From Candidatus Bathyarchaeota archaeon (GTDB lineage Archaea; Thermoproteota; Bathyarchaeia; 40CM-2-53-6): a DNA stretch of 36,938 nt. The first letter of the stretch is position 1; every line of letters begins with the position of its first letter. The DNA lies in assembly GCA_005883085.1 (NCBI GenBank), contig VBAY01000034.1, positions 1-36,938 of the forward strand, in the 5' to 3' direction. This document shows positions 23,834-31,883 of this stretch, piece after piece. Both the position numbers and the translations under genes were made by a program. Under the pieces are notes generated by a model that made no database searches, had not been told where the DNA came from, and was given only the letters and a program-made list of their open reading frames with translations.

Positions 23834-24838
23834 ATGACAGACTCGCTTGCCGGTTCCTTGTCCCCCGATATCGATGGGAGAAGCCGAATCATAGAGAGAA
23901 TTGAGAGGGATGCGGGGGTCCCGAACCTAACTGATGTTCTCGTTGATCGTCTCGCCCCTACCGATCTGCAATCGTTGCTCTTGGAGGTGTATGGCCGCAG
24001 GGCAAAGAAGCGCGACCCAAAGGAATTGATTAAGGATCATATCTCAAACCGGTTCGCCCGGCCTTCTACTGCAAGTCCGACCCGCCTTCTTGAATGGGAT
24101 CACATCGCGTTCTCGCGACTACCCAAAGTCTTCCAGCCTGTCGAACTCTCACCGGTCTGCCCGCTAGGAACAGGCTCTGTGCTATCCCCGATTAGCCAGG
24201 ACTGGACCGTCTCGACGAGTCGGAACACGGAGATTGTAGCTGATTCAACGAATGTGCTCGCGATTGAGTGTGCAGTCCGACGCCGCGAGCAGAGGAACAT
24301 CTCTTCAGGTAAAGCGGCATCCGTTCACCTGGCCGCGAGTCACCGCCTCTTACGAGGCCAGAAATTCGGCGTCGGTCCCGGTACCAGACAACACTTCAGA
24401 ACCTTCACTCTGTGTAGCGCAGGCCGAGACCCAGGGAATCTCCTGTTCGAGACCGAAACAGTAGGTCTCCACATCGGATTCTATCTATTGGCACTCATGA
24501 AGTTTCTAGGCACCAAGGCATCTCTCCGGGTTACCGTTTCTGACTTCGGGTCAAAGGCCGCACGGTCGGCAGTTCAATCAGGAGTGGTTGAGAAGCTTCA
24601 GTCCGCTCACAAGAAGATCAGAATCGGAATCGACCAAGATCGGAAGCAGGGGAGAGGATACTATGGCGAGTTGTGTTTCAAGATCTTCGCAACTCCCTCC
24701 AACGGTCGGGAGCAGGAGCTGGTTGACGGTGGCGACGTCAATTGGACACAGAAGCTCCTCAACAATGCAAAGGAGCGTCTCATCATCAGCGGATGTGGCA
24801 GCGAGAGACTGTGTGAGCTCTTCGACCCAGCCGGGTAA
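23834..24838 (+). CDS. Uncharacterised protein
   Basis: I do not recognise this 334-residue soluble protein with confidence. The central part (about residues 85-215) has WDHIAFSRLPKVFQPVELSPVCPLGT, then SQDWTVSTSRNTEIVADSTNVLAIECA, then HFRTFTLCSAGRD. This alternation of strands and an Arg-containing motif is reminiscent of class II aminoacyl-tRNA-synthetase-like folds such as HisRS/HisZ relatives, but it lacks convincing motifs 1-3. The N-terminal 80 residues are helical, with a KRDPKELIKDHI helix. The start ATG 23834 has no clear ribosome-binding site. Confidence 0.7.
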   Translation: MTDSLAGSLSPDIDGRSRIIERIERDAGVPNLTDVLVDRLAPTDLQSLLLEVYGRRAKKRDPKELIKDHISNRFARPSTASPTRLLEWDHIAFSRLPKVFQPVELSPVCPLGTGSVLSPISQDWTVSTSRNTEIVADSTNVLAIECAVRRREQRNISSGKAASVHLAASHRLLRGQKFGVGPGTRQHFRTFTLCSAGRDPGNLLFETETVGLHIGFYLLALMKFLGTKASLRVTVSDFGSKAARSAVQSGVVEKLQSAHKKIRIGIDQDRKQGRGYYGELCFKIFATPSNGREQELVDGGDVNWTQKLLNNAKERLIISGCGSERLCELFDPAG

Positions 24839-24864
24839 GCAACGAGCACTTAGGGCCCCTATTC

Positions 24865-25197
24865 TTACTGCCGATTGCTTTTTTCCTTGTTCAGCAACTG
24901 GTCCAATCGGTCAAAACTCTCGTCCCAGTATTGCTGGAACTCGGTAGCCCAAACAGCAACTTCCCGCAAAGGTCTGGCCTGGAGTCGGCACCAGCGTCGC
25001 TGTGCGTCGCGTCGGCGCTCAACGAGACCGGCCTTCTCCAGGACCTTGAGGTGTTTGGAGACCGCTGGCTGGCTGATCGGCAGAGGCTCTGCCAGTTCCT
25101 GGACGGTGGCCTCGCCTTGCGCGAGCCGGGCGAGGATAGTGCGGCGCGTCGGGTCGGCTATGGCCAGGAAGGTCGCAGATAGGGTGTCGTCGTTCAA
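24865..25197 (-). CDS. ArsR-family winged-helix regulator
   Basis: The 110-residue protein has the ArsR core: FLAIADPTRRTILARLAQGEATVQELAEPLPISQPAVSKHLKVLEKAGLVERRRDAQRRW, then a C-terminal dimer helix (FQQYWDESFDRLDQLL). There are no metal-binding Cys pairs, as in the subgroup paired with SRPBCC proteins. The start is TTG 25197, which overlaps the TGA of the upstream SRPBCC gene in TTGA, so translation is probably coupled. A longer frame to 25389 covers SRPBCC sequence and is rejected. ArsR/SRPBCC pairs are widespread in bacteria, so this operon may have been acquired. Confidence 0.9.
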   Translation of the reverse strand: MNDDTLSATFLAIADPTRRTILARLAQGEATVQELAEPLPISQPAVSKHLKVLEKAGLVERRRDAQRRWCRLQARPLREVAVWATEFQQYWDESFDRLDQLLNKEKSNRQ

Positions 25198-25682
25198 TGA
25201 ATGGTCCGTAGGAGTTCGTCGAGGCGATCGAAGCCCTCGTTCATTCCGCTTTCCATGCCGCTGGCTAGCATGCCGTCGCGATGCTCCTTGCGCTCGAACT
25301 TGACGATGGATGTGACTGTGGTTCGGCCATTGTGTTCTTGGAAGAGGGCGGTCTGAAGGGACTCGCCTGGCATGCCTTCGAAGTTCCATGTCTGCACGAT
25401 GCGCTCCGGGCGAACGATCTCTCGGAATTCACCGTGGAAACCGTATTTGGTCCCGTCCGTGTCGACGTGGGTGAAGTGCCATCGACCGCCGGGGCGAACG
25501 TCCATCTGTTCGATGGTCATCTTGTATTTTCGTGGCCCCATCCATTGAGCAAGGAGCTTTGGATCTGTATATGCCCGGAACACGGCGTCGCGGGGCGCGT
25601 CGAAAGTGCGTTCTATTCGGATTTCCGTATCGTTTGGTGTTGTGATTAAGGCGCGTTTCGCGGTAGCTTGTGAGGATTTCAT
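25194..25682 (-). CDS. SRPBCC (AHSA1-like) domain protein
   Basis: The 162-residue protein matches the AHSA1 branch of the SRPBCC/START-like superfamily: EIRIERTFDAPRDAVFRAYTDPKLLAQWMGP, DVRPGGRWHF, and the FDRLDELL end helix. The fold makes a deep hydrophobic pocket for small ligands. It lies in an operon with the ArsR regulator. ATG 25682 (MKSSQ) is chosen over ATG 25691 and a longer frame because the TATA box sits 24-31 bases upstream, right for a leaderless mRNA. The ligand is unknown. Confidence 0.9.
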   Translation of the reverse strand: MKSSQATAKRALITTPNDTEIRIERTFDAPRDAVFRAYTDPKLLAQWMGPRKYKMTIEQMDVRPGGRWHFTHVDTDGTKYGFHGEFREIVRPERIVQTWNFEGMPGESLQTALFQEHNGRTTVTSIVKFERKEHRDGMLASGMESGMNEGFDRLDELLRTIH

Positions 25683-25693
25683 AGGTCCCATGT

Positions 25694-25713
25694 ATAACCA
25701 TATGGCTATATAA
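25694..25713 (-). promoter_or_regulatory. Promoter with imperfect palindrome (candidate ArsR operator)
   Basis: ATAACCATATGGCTAT at 25694-25709 is a near-palindrome around CCATATGG (14 of 16 bases symmetrical). A TATA element (TTATATAG on the minus strand, 25706-25713) overlaps its edge, and TATAACCAT occurs twice in the region (25693-25701 and 25709-25717). A regulator bound here would block transcription of the SRPBCC-ArsR operon. Confidence 0.55.
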
Positions 25714-25813
25714 CCATTTTTTGTTAAGCTCAAGTCTTCTATGGAAACTGAGGCCCAAATGGGGTGCTAGACTAAAACGCGCTTAGAGGCGCTGATACCT
25801 TGAGGCTTTGACA

Positions 25814-26113
25814 ATGTGCAGGAATATCAGACCCCTCTTCAACTTCGACCCACCAGCCACAGACGAGGAGATACGGGACGCTTCTCTACAGTTCGTCCGA
25901 AAGATCAGCGGATTTCGTCAACCGTCGAAAGCAAATGAACGCTCGTTCCTGGCAGCGGTCGATGAGATCGCCCATGTCTCAACTAACCTTCTCCGATCAC
26001 TTGAGACGAACGCGCAACCGAGGACACGGGAACAGGAGATTGCAAAGGCAAAAGCTCGCTCTGCAACTAGGTTTCCTGCTAGCGTTCGCTTAGCCGGCCC
26101 GAACATTCTCTAG
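25814..26113 (+). CDS. DUF2277 family protein
   Basis: The 99-residue protein matches DUF2277 closely: MCRNIRPLFNFDPPATDEEI at the N-terminus, then LQFVRKISGFRQPSKANERSF and AVDEIAHVSTNLLRSL. The conserved Cys2 and Arg3 and the helical bundle are intact. The function is unknown. ATG 25814 is the family start; the frame opens six bases earlier at TTG. Its 3' end overlaps the convergent DyP peroxidase gene by 24 bases. The family is common in bacteria, so gene transfer is possible. Confidence 0.88.
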   Translation: MCRNIRPLFNFDPPATDEEIRDASLQFVRKISGFRQPSKANERSFLAAVDEIAHVSTNLLRSLETNAQPRTREQEIAKAKARSATRFPASVRLAGPNIL

Positions 26114-27046
26114 AAATGTCGTGGATGGGACGAAGAAGAGGTTCCCTGTGACAGCCCGGCTGAAATCCAGCAGTCTGTCATAGTTGCCTGGCGGCTTGCC
26201 GACGAACATGTTCTGAAGCATCTCTTCGCTCGTCCTTGGTGAGCGGCTGTAGCCGATGAAGTACGTCCCGAACTCTTTCTGACCGGCGTGACCGAAGGGC
26301 ATGTTGTCCCGAAGAATCTTGACCTCCTTCCCATTCTCCACTATCTTGGTGAGTGCGTTGTGCGCGTAGGTAGGCTTGACCTCATCATCCAGCTCCACAT
26401 CATTCAGCTTCGTGCGACCGACGATCTTTTCCTGCTTCTCAGTCGGTAACGCATTCCAGCCGGCCAGATCATGGAGATACTTCTGAATGATCACATAGCT
26501 TCCCGAGGCGAACCCAGGATCCTCGCCGGCTATCAGGGTAGCATTAATGGCCTCCTCGCCCTTAGGGTTCTCCGTCCCGTCGACAAAGCCGATGAGGTCG
26601 CGACTGTCAAAATAACGGAAACCGTGAACCTCGTCGACCGGGCTGATCGCAGGTCCAAGCCGAGCCGTGATCTGCGTCGCCAGCTCGAAGCACAAGTCCA
26701 TGCGCTGCGCCCGGATATGAAAGAGCACGTCGCCCGGTGTTGAAACGGCATGACGCTCTCCCGCCCGGATCTCTCGAAACTTATGCAGGTCTCTTGGCCG
26801 CGGCTTCCCGAAGAGCTGGTCCCAGGCATCGGACCCGAAACCCACGACACAGGAGAGGGTTCCCTCTTGCTCGCGAAATCCTACGGATCGCACGAGCGCG
26901 GCCATATCGGCACAGAAAGATCGGATCAGGGCTCGATGCCCATCACCGGGATTGATTGTTACGACGAGAAAGATTGCGGCGCGAGTCAGCGGTGTCGCTA
27001 CAGCCTGTGGGACCACATGGGAGATATCAGACGCCCTAGGCGTCAT
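26090..27046 (-). CDS. Dye-decolourising (DyP-type) haem peroxidase, YfeX-like
   Basis: The 318-residue protein has the DyP markers: GFVDGTENP with catalytic Asp156, PTYAHNAL with the proximal haem ligand His229, and ILRDNMPFG with Arg246. The C-terminal TYFIGYSRSPRTSEEMLQNMFVG and LLDFSRAVTGNLFFVPS follow as in YfeX. DyP enzymes use hydrogen peroxide to oxidise dyes, phenols or porphyrins. No Tat signal is present, so it is cytoplasmic. No encapsulin gene or targeting tail is seen. Confidence 0.93.
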   Translation of the reverse strand: MTPRASDISHVVPQAVATPLTRAAIFLVVTINPGDGHRALIRSFCADMAALVRSVGFREQEGTLSCVVGFGSDAWDQLFGKPRPRDLHKFREIRAGERHAVSTPGDVLFHIRAQRMDLCFELATQITARLGPAISPVDEVHGFRYFDSRDLIGFVDGTENPKGEEAINATLIAGEDPGFASGSYVIIQKYLHDLAGWNALPTEKQEKIVGRTKLNDVELDDEVKPTYAHNALTKIVENGKEVKILRDNMPFGHAGQKEFGTYFIGYSRSPRTSEEMLQNMFVGKPPGNYDRLLDFSRAVTGNLFFVPSTTFLENVRAG

Positions 27047-27517
27047 AGGCGAGAAGCTGGCCTAGAGCGCTGAAAACGTTTGCTGTCTTTCCTCTATGTA
27101 GCCGTAGCGAGGCTAGGCTGGTGTTGCTACTTCGAGCTTCTTCTCGTGGAAGACGATACCATCATGGTTCCTGATCTCTAGGGACGACCGCATGATCCCG
27201 CCGACGCTCCAACAGATGTTCGCCAACCGAATGAACGCCACAACTGATACAATACCAACATCAAGCTATGCCTCACTCGTCTCGCATCCACACGAGGTCT
27301 TCGAACTGATCCAAGCAGCAGCTGGTGCAGGCTTGAGCCCGTCGACGGCAACCACAACGACCCAAACGGCGGCGCAGTGGCTCTCCTCAACAAGAAGTAG
27401 GCTCCGCCAAACTTCCCTCCTTCTTAGCGTCTCGCCCAGGACGCCTTCTTCTTCTCTGAACTAATAGTTACTTCAAGGTTAAACGCTAGGCTGCCAAACA
27501 GCAGAATCGTCCCCTGA
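27047..27517. other. 471-base region without a confident gene
   Basis: The gap before pdaD holds only weak frames. The best is minus-strand GTG 27241 to TAG 27113 (42 residues ending in HEKKLEVATPA), which lacks a ribosome-binding site. A 90-residue plus-strand frame at 27192-27464 is low in complexity (Thr/Ser runs). TTAAAC near 27479-27484 may be the pdaD TATA element, about 37 bases before its ATG. Confidence 0.4.
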
Positions 27518-28114
27518 ATGATTCCGAAATATTTCTTTCTGACGAAAGGGGTTGGAAAGCACAAAGAGAACCTGGCCAGTTTCGAGCTGGCTCTCCGTGA
27601 CGCGGGGATTCAACACTGCAATCTCGTTCCGGTGTCGAGCATAATTCCACCCGGCTGTAAGCTGATCCCGAAAGAGAAAGGTATCCAGATGTTGCATCCT
27701 GGTGAGATTACGTTTGTCGTGCTCGCGAGGAATTGTACGGATGAGCCGCACAGGCTGATAGCCTCATCTATTGGCATCGCTATTCCCTCCGAAGAGAACC
27801 AGTATGGATATCTCTCTGAGCACCATTCTTTCGGGCAACCGGAAGAGATTGCGGGAGACTACTCAGAAGATCTCGCAGCCAGCATGCTGGCGACTACTAT
27901 GGGTGTCGCGTTTGATCCTGCAACCGCTTGGGACGAGAGAAAGCAACTGTTCATGTCCAGCGGCCTGATCATCAAGACGACCAACATGACGCAGTCTGCC
28001 ATAGGGGACAAGAGTGGGCTCTGGACCTCGGTTGTGGCAGCCGTCGTATTTCTGCCCGCAACCCCCGCTTCGGTACAGGACCTTCTGCCTCAGTCAAACC
28101 AACCTGCAGTATGA
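27518..28114 (+). CDS. pdaD: Pyruvoyl-dependent arginine decarboxylase
   Basis: The 198-residue protein is an archaeal PvlArgDC. Self-cleavage occurs between Ser40 and Ser41 in NLVPVSSIIPPGC, giving a small beta chain and an alpha chain whose Ser41 becomes the pyruvoyl group. KYFFLTKGVGKHKENLASFELALRDAGI precedes it, and the later QYGYLSEHHSFGQ with EDLAASMLATTMG is typical. The enzyme turns arginine into agmatine, which feeds polyamine synthesis and, in archaea, agmatidine formation in tRNA-Ile2. Its family is distinct from the SAM-decarboxylase-derived ArgDC of many Crenarchaeota. Confidence 0.95.
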   Translation: MIPKYFFLTKGVGKHKENLASFELALRDAGIQHCNLVPVSSIIPPGCKLIPKEKGIQMLHPGEITFVVLARNCTDEPHRLIASSIGIAIPSEENQYGYLSEHHSFGQPEEIAGDYSEDLAASMLATTMGVAFDPATAWDERKQLFMSSGLIIKTTNMTQSAIGDKSGLWTSVVAAVVFLPATPASVQDLLPQSNQPAV

Positions 28115-28162
28115 CAATCTGTAGACGCTGAAAAAGAGTCAATTTTCTTCGATCTTACCGCG

Positions 28163-28348
28163 TTACTTCCACTTTGTGAGTATCTCTTCTCTGCGGAAAG
28201 TAGCTGTGCCAATGCGAAAGAGAACAAGGTCAACGGTCGCGAGAATAGCAGAGATGATGAGAAGATTGTTGGTGTTGAGCGATACCAGGCCTATCTCACC
28301 TGCCACGTAGATGACCATGAATGGGAGGAACATGAGAACTCCGAACAT
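28163..28348 (-). CDS. Small membrane protein, two helices
   Basis: From ATG 28348 the frame encodes 61 residues with two hydrophobic helices (about residues 1-19 and 27-46) and a basic, charged tail (RREEILTKWK). A longer frame reaches 28768, but it runs antisense to the M20 peptidase gene. Coding-like sequence may extend about 30 residues upstream (WRGPSSLNWRTHPRA), where no usual start codon exists. No family is recognised. Confidence 0.55.
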   Translation of the reverse strand: MFGVLMFLPFMVIYVAGEIGLVSLNTNNLLIISAILATVDLVLFRIGTATFRREEILTKWK

Positions 28349-28442
28349 GCAAGCGGTCGCTCGTGGATGCGTGCGCCAGTTTAAGGATGAAGGCCCCCTC
28401 CACGTATAGACAGAACTCGTTGGGCCGGGGAATGATAGAATT

Positions 28443-28450
28443 GTTGATAT
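28443..28450 (+). promoter_or_regulatory. TATA-like box of the M20 peptidase gene
   Basis: GTTGATAT is centred about 28 bases before TTG 28475, in keeping with a leaderless mRNA beginning at that codon. Confidence 0.35.
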
Positions 28451-28474
28451 CTGGTTCGAACTCTCCTTATCCTG

Positions 28475-29872
28475 TTGATTCCGGTGGCCAAGGCTCCAAG
28501 CGAGACAGTTACTGAACGGAAAGACGAGGTTTTCCATGAGATAGATTCTAGTAGCGACAGGTTTGTTGAGAAGCTCCAGACGCTTTGCAGACAGCCTAGC
28601 GTGTCTGCCCAGAACCTTGGACTCAATGAGACTGCGCGACTTGTTAGCAAGTTCCTCCAGGAGACCGGCCTCACGGTAGAACAGTTCTCCCCGAGCAAGG
28701 GTCCGCCAGTCGTGTTCGGCGAGCTCCCTTCGAAGACGGGTAGAAAGACGCTTGTGATCTATAATCACTATGATGTGCAGCCAGTTGAGCCTGTCGAGTT
28801 GTGGAAGAATGCTCCGTTCTCGGCAACAGTGGAGGATGGCAGAGTCTATGCGAGAGGAGCGAGCGATAACAAGGGAAACATCGTCTCTCGATTAATGGCG
28901 ATTAACGCGTTCCTGAAGGTGACTGGAGACGTTCCCTGCAATATTAAATGGGTGATCGAAGGTGAAGAAGAGATTGGTAGCCCCCATTTCTCCGAGTTCA
29001 TCGCCCGTTACAAGGAGAGGCTGACCGGGGAATCGGCGGTCTGGGAGTTCGGAGGCCTAGACTACGAGGATCGTCCACTGATCACCCTGGGTTTGAAGGG
29101 AATGCTCTATGTTGAGTTTAGAGTTCAAACAGCGCTGAAGGATTCGCATTCAGCCCGCGCGGCTGTGGTCGAGAATCCGGCGTGGCGTCTTGTCCGGATG
29201 CTGGACACGATCACGGACGAGGATGGCAGAATCACGGTAGAAGGCTGGTATGACGACGTCAAACCTTTCACTCAAGAAGAGCTGGAGGTCATACGAGTGA
29301 TGCCGCTAGAAGAACATAGTATTCGAGACGAGCTAGGGGTCAAGAACTTCCTCTATGGCCTAACAGGCTTCGAGTTCAAGAAGGCCTTCTACGGAAACCC
29401 TACAGCAAACATCGCTGGAATATGGTCAGGTTACACTGGCCCTGGACACAAGACAGTTCTTCCATCCGTGGCCCAGGCGAAGATGGACTTTCGCCTAGTG
29501 CCAAACCAGGACCCGGTAAAGCTGGCGGGGAAGTTGAGGCAGCACTTGGTCCGGCACGGATTTGCTGATGTTGAGGTGAATCTTCAGGCTGAGAATCCTG
29601 CTGCCCGGACGCCTATCGACGCTCCGATAGCGAAGATTGCAGCCCGTGCTGGGAGAGAAGTTTTTCGCAAAGAACCTGTGACCCTAGTCACCTCGGCGGC
29701 TTCGGGTCCCATGCACTATTTCACAAACACCCTAGGGCTGCCGACTGTGGCCATTGGTTGCAATCATGCCAAGAGCAATACTCATGCTCCCAACGAGAAC
29801 CAGAGGATCGACGTGTTCGTTCAAGGAAGCAAGTGGATAGCACGGGTCATCGAAGAATTCGCTAAAGCCTAG
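28475..29872 (+). CDS. M20-family metallopeptidase (dipeptidase)
   Basis: The 465-residue protein has a catalytic domain with a dimerisation insert. Metal and catalytic residues are in place: His and Asp of YNHYDVQPVEP, Asp of GASDNKGN, the Glu pair of EGEEEIGS, and the late His in NTHAPNENQRIDVF. The insert (about 210-330) carries DSHSARAAVVENPAWRL. Such enzymes cleave dipeptides or N-acyl amino acids using two zinc ions in the cytoplasm. TTG 28475 or GTG 28484 is the start; the TATA position slightly favours the TTG. Confidence 0.93.
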   Translation: MIPVAKAPSETVTERKDEVFHEIDSSSDRFVEKLQTLCRQPSVSAQNLGLNETARLVSKFLQETGLTVEQFSPSKGPPVVFGELPSKTGRKTLVIYNHYDVQPVEPVELWKNAPFSATVEDGRVYARGASDNKGNIVSRLMAINAFLKVTGDVPCNIKWVIEGEEEIGSPHFSEFIARYKERLTGESAVWEFGGLDYEDRPLITLGLKGMLYVEFRVQTALKDSHSARAAVVENPAWRLVRMLDTITDEDGRITVEGWYDDVKPFTQEELEVIRVMPLEEHSIRDELGVKNFLYGLTGFEFKKAFYGNPTANIAGIWSGYTGPGHKTVLPSVAQAKMDFRLVPNQDPVKLAGKLRQHLVRHGFADVEVNLQAENPAARTPIDAPIAKIAARAGREVFRKEPVTLVTSAASGPMHYFTNTLGLPTVAIGCNHAKSNTHAPNENQRIDVFVQGSKWIARVIEEFAKA

Positions 29873-30032
29873 AATATTGTCGAGGCTCCACAAAGTCAGA
29901 CCTTAAACGAAACTCTTTGACGTCAACTCTCCTCGAAGGTTCAACTGGGTCTGCTGGCGAATAGACGATTGGGCCGCCACCGGCTGCGGATCTTCGTCCT
30001 CTAGCGCGAAGGGATGGAGAAGCAACCTCCAT
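29862..30032 (-). CDS. Possible 56-residue small basic protein
   Basis: The frame runs from ATG 30032 to TAG 29862-29864 and overlaps the 3' end of the convergent M20 gene by 11 bases. It is Arg- and Pro-rich with an ordered look (RGRRSAAGGGPIVYSPADP, then VDVKEFRLRSDFVEPRQY). A T-rich GGTTTTTAG stretch lies upstream of the ATG on the minus strand. It has no recognised family and could be a chance frame, but it fills half of the gap. Confidence 0.35.
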   Translation of the reverse strand: MEVASPSLRARGRRSAAGGGPIVYSPADPVEPSRRVDVKEFRLRSDFVEPRQYSRL

Positions 30033-30245
30033 TATGTTAGGCTAAAAACCCGACCTCGAATTGTTGTTGGCACGAAAGACGTGTAAATTATTCATTGTAA
30101 GTATCAGGATAGAGAGTGGAAGAATATGCAAGCGTTGGATTGATTGATGTATCTCTCGAAGACGAAGGCTGTTTGAAGCGCGAGTCAAATCTGTATTCAC
30201 TTGTGTACATGCTGTTGATATTTCACAGTCATCACGCACCATTCC
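30033..30245. promoter_or_regulatory. Intergenic region with promoter of the beta-helix protein
   Basis: The region holds no convincing gene. GATATTTC at 30217-30224 is about 26 bases before ATG 30246 and is the likely TATA element. A weak plus-strand frame from 30116 runs past the start of the next gene in another frame and is not credible. Confidence 0.4.
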
Positions 30246-31883
30246 ATGAATTCGAGGATAAGCAAGTTTCCTCGCTCAATTATGGTAATGCTGATAGTTG
30301 TCCTATCCGCGTTGGTGGTCTCCATGCCCCACGTTGTTAGTGCGACTCCTTCCTTAGGATTAGACGGAGTGGGAAAACCGGGTGGATGCTGTGTTTCAGA
30401 ACTGCTCACAACAAACAATGCCAATGATGTGATAGTTGTTGTCGTCGAGTGCGGCTACATATCGTGTAGTGATAACGTGTCTTCTGTCACAGATAGTAGC
30501 GGCCTGGACTACACTCTCCGCGCATCATTTGCTCCCAATGATAGACTTTGGGAATACTACGCTATTGCGCCCGCGCCCCTCTCATCTGACAATATCACCG
30601 TGTTAGCCTCAGGTCCGCGCTTTTACGGGTTCATGGCTTTCGCGATTGAGGGGGTTAACACCGCAACAGTATTCGACGCTAGCCCTTCATTGCCCGCGGT
30701 GGCAGCTTGCGCGGGTCCTGGCCCAAATGACTGCACCGTTTCAGCGGAAACATCCGCCGTAGACTTCGTCATAGCGAGTACAGCGATAAACGACGCGGGC
30801 GCTTGCACTGCATCAACCGGTTTCACCGAGGTAACTCCGGCCGGAGGCTCTTTAGACATTGATTATCAGATAGTTGACACATTGGGGGCCAAAACCTATT
30901 TCACTTGCAGTGGGACCGATCCTACAGCAATCGTGCTCGACGCCCTAACTTCATCGAACCCTCATGCGCCAATTTTCATAGATGGGAATAGTGGGTTCAC
31001 CGCTGAGAATGGTGTCACGGGCGGGACCGGGACTAGTGACGATCCGTACATGATAAGCGGCTGGACCATTCAGGCCCAAGACTACGGAATTGAGATAGCC
31101 GACACAACAGTATACTTCACCATCACCAACGTTACCATATCGTGGGGTGGCGACGGCATCGTACTCTCTTCCATACAAAACGGCGTTGTCCAGAACTCGC
31201 ACATTTCAGTCCAGGGCATCGGTATCGGAGTCGAAAATTCTGTCAATTTCCAGCTTACAAGTAACGATGTCCGTTCGGGAGGACTGGACGAGTGTGGAGG
31301 TGCACCCGTGTGCGAAAGGTGGGGGGCGATCTTTCTCAACATGTCAAGCAGCTTTGATGTCAGTAACAACAGTCTAGAGGGTGGCCCCGGTGCCATCAAC
31401 GGCTTCAATTTGAGCGATGCCAGCATAGTTGGAAACACGGGTGGAGGGGAGGACGGAATCACCCTGCATCATCTCTCCGGCTTCCTGGTAAGCCAGAACA
31501 GTATTCGGGCCCACACCCCGATCGCTGTCTCTAGCTGCGGCGACTTGACCATTGAGAATAACGCCCTAGATTCTCCGAATGCGGGAATTATGATCTCTAA
31601 CTGTAACAATGTTCTCGTCTGGAACAATACAGCAAATGTCAGTGGGGGCGAGGAGGGTATTTGGGTGACAGGGTCGGACAGCATAAGCATCACAGCGAAC
31701 ACACTATCGCACAATACCAACGGAATCCGACTATCGAACTTTGCCACCGGGAACACGATTACCGGTAATCTAATCAGCAATAATCAATGTGGAATTCAAA
31801 CCGACTCATCATCAACCGTCGACCAGAACTACGTAGCCGACAACACGTTTGCCGGAAATACTCAAGACTATTGCAGCCTGTAA
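30246..31883 (+). CDS. Secreted right-handed beta-helix (NosD/PbH1-type) protein
   Basis: The 545-residue protein has a signal peptide (about 1-33, ending in VVSA). Residues about 35-235 form a beta-rich region (GGCCVSELLTTNNAND, with several Cys). Residues about 240-540 are parallel beta-helix repeats, in the pattern GIxxxNxxxxxIxxNxI (SGWTIQAQDYGIEI, GDGIVLSSIQNGVVQNSHI, EGIWVTGSDSISITANTL, NGIRLSNFATGNTITGN). Such repeats occur in NosD-like periplasmic proteins and carbohydrate-active enzymes. No active site is visible. With no C-terminal anchor it should be released or held in the cell envelope. Confidence 0.85.
   Translation: MNSRISKFPRSIMVMLIVVLSALVVSMPHVVSATPSLGLDGVGKPGGCCVSELLTTNNANDVIVVVVECGYISCSDNVSSVTDSSGLDYTLRASFAPNDRLWEYYAIAPAPLSSDNITVLASGPRFYGFMAFAIEGVNTATVFDASPSLPAVAACAGPGPNDCTVSAETSAVDFVIASTAINDAGACTASTGFTEVTPAGGSLDIDYQIVDTLGAKTYFTCSGTDPTAIVLDALTSSNPHAPIFIDGNSGFTAENGVTGGTGTSDDPYMISGWTIQAQDYGIEIADTTVYFTITNVTISWGGDGIVLSSIQNGVVQNSHISVQGIGIGVENSVNFQLTSNDVRSGGLDECGGAPVCERWGAIFLNMSSSFDVSNNSLEGGPGAINGFNLSDASIVGNTGGGEDGITLHHLSGFLVSQNSIRAHTPIAVSSCGDLTIENNALDSPNAGIMISNCNNVLVWNNTANVSGGEEGIWVTGSDSISITANTLSHNTNGIRLSNFATGNTITGNLISNNQCGIQTDSSSTVDQNYVADNTFAGNTQDYCSL

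Noticed and set aside
24865..25389. Longer 174-residue version of the ArsR regulator
   Set aside because: The first 60 residues are an Arg/His-rich shadow of the SRPBCC gene; TTG 25197 with the TTGA overlap is the better start.
26090..27046. Encapsulin cargo-loaded DyP system
   Set aside because: No encapsulin gene and no C-terminal targeting peptide; YfeX-like motifs fit a free cytoplasmic enzyme.
28440..28470. tRNA suggested by GGTTCGAACTC
   Set aside because: No T-stem partner, anticodon arm or acceptor stem could be paired around it.
28163..28768. 201-residue version of the small membrane protein
   Set aside because: The N-terminal half is antisense to the M20 peptidase coding sequence.
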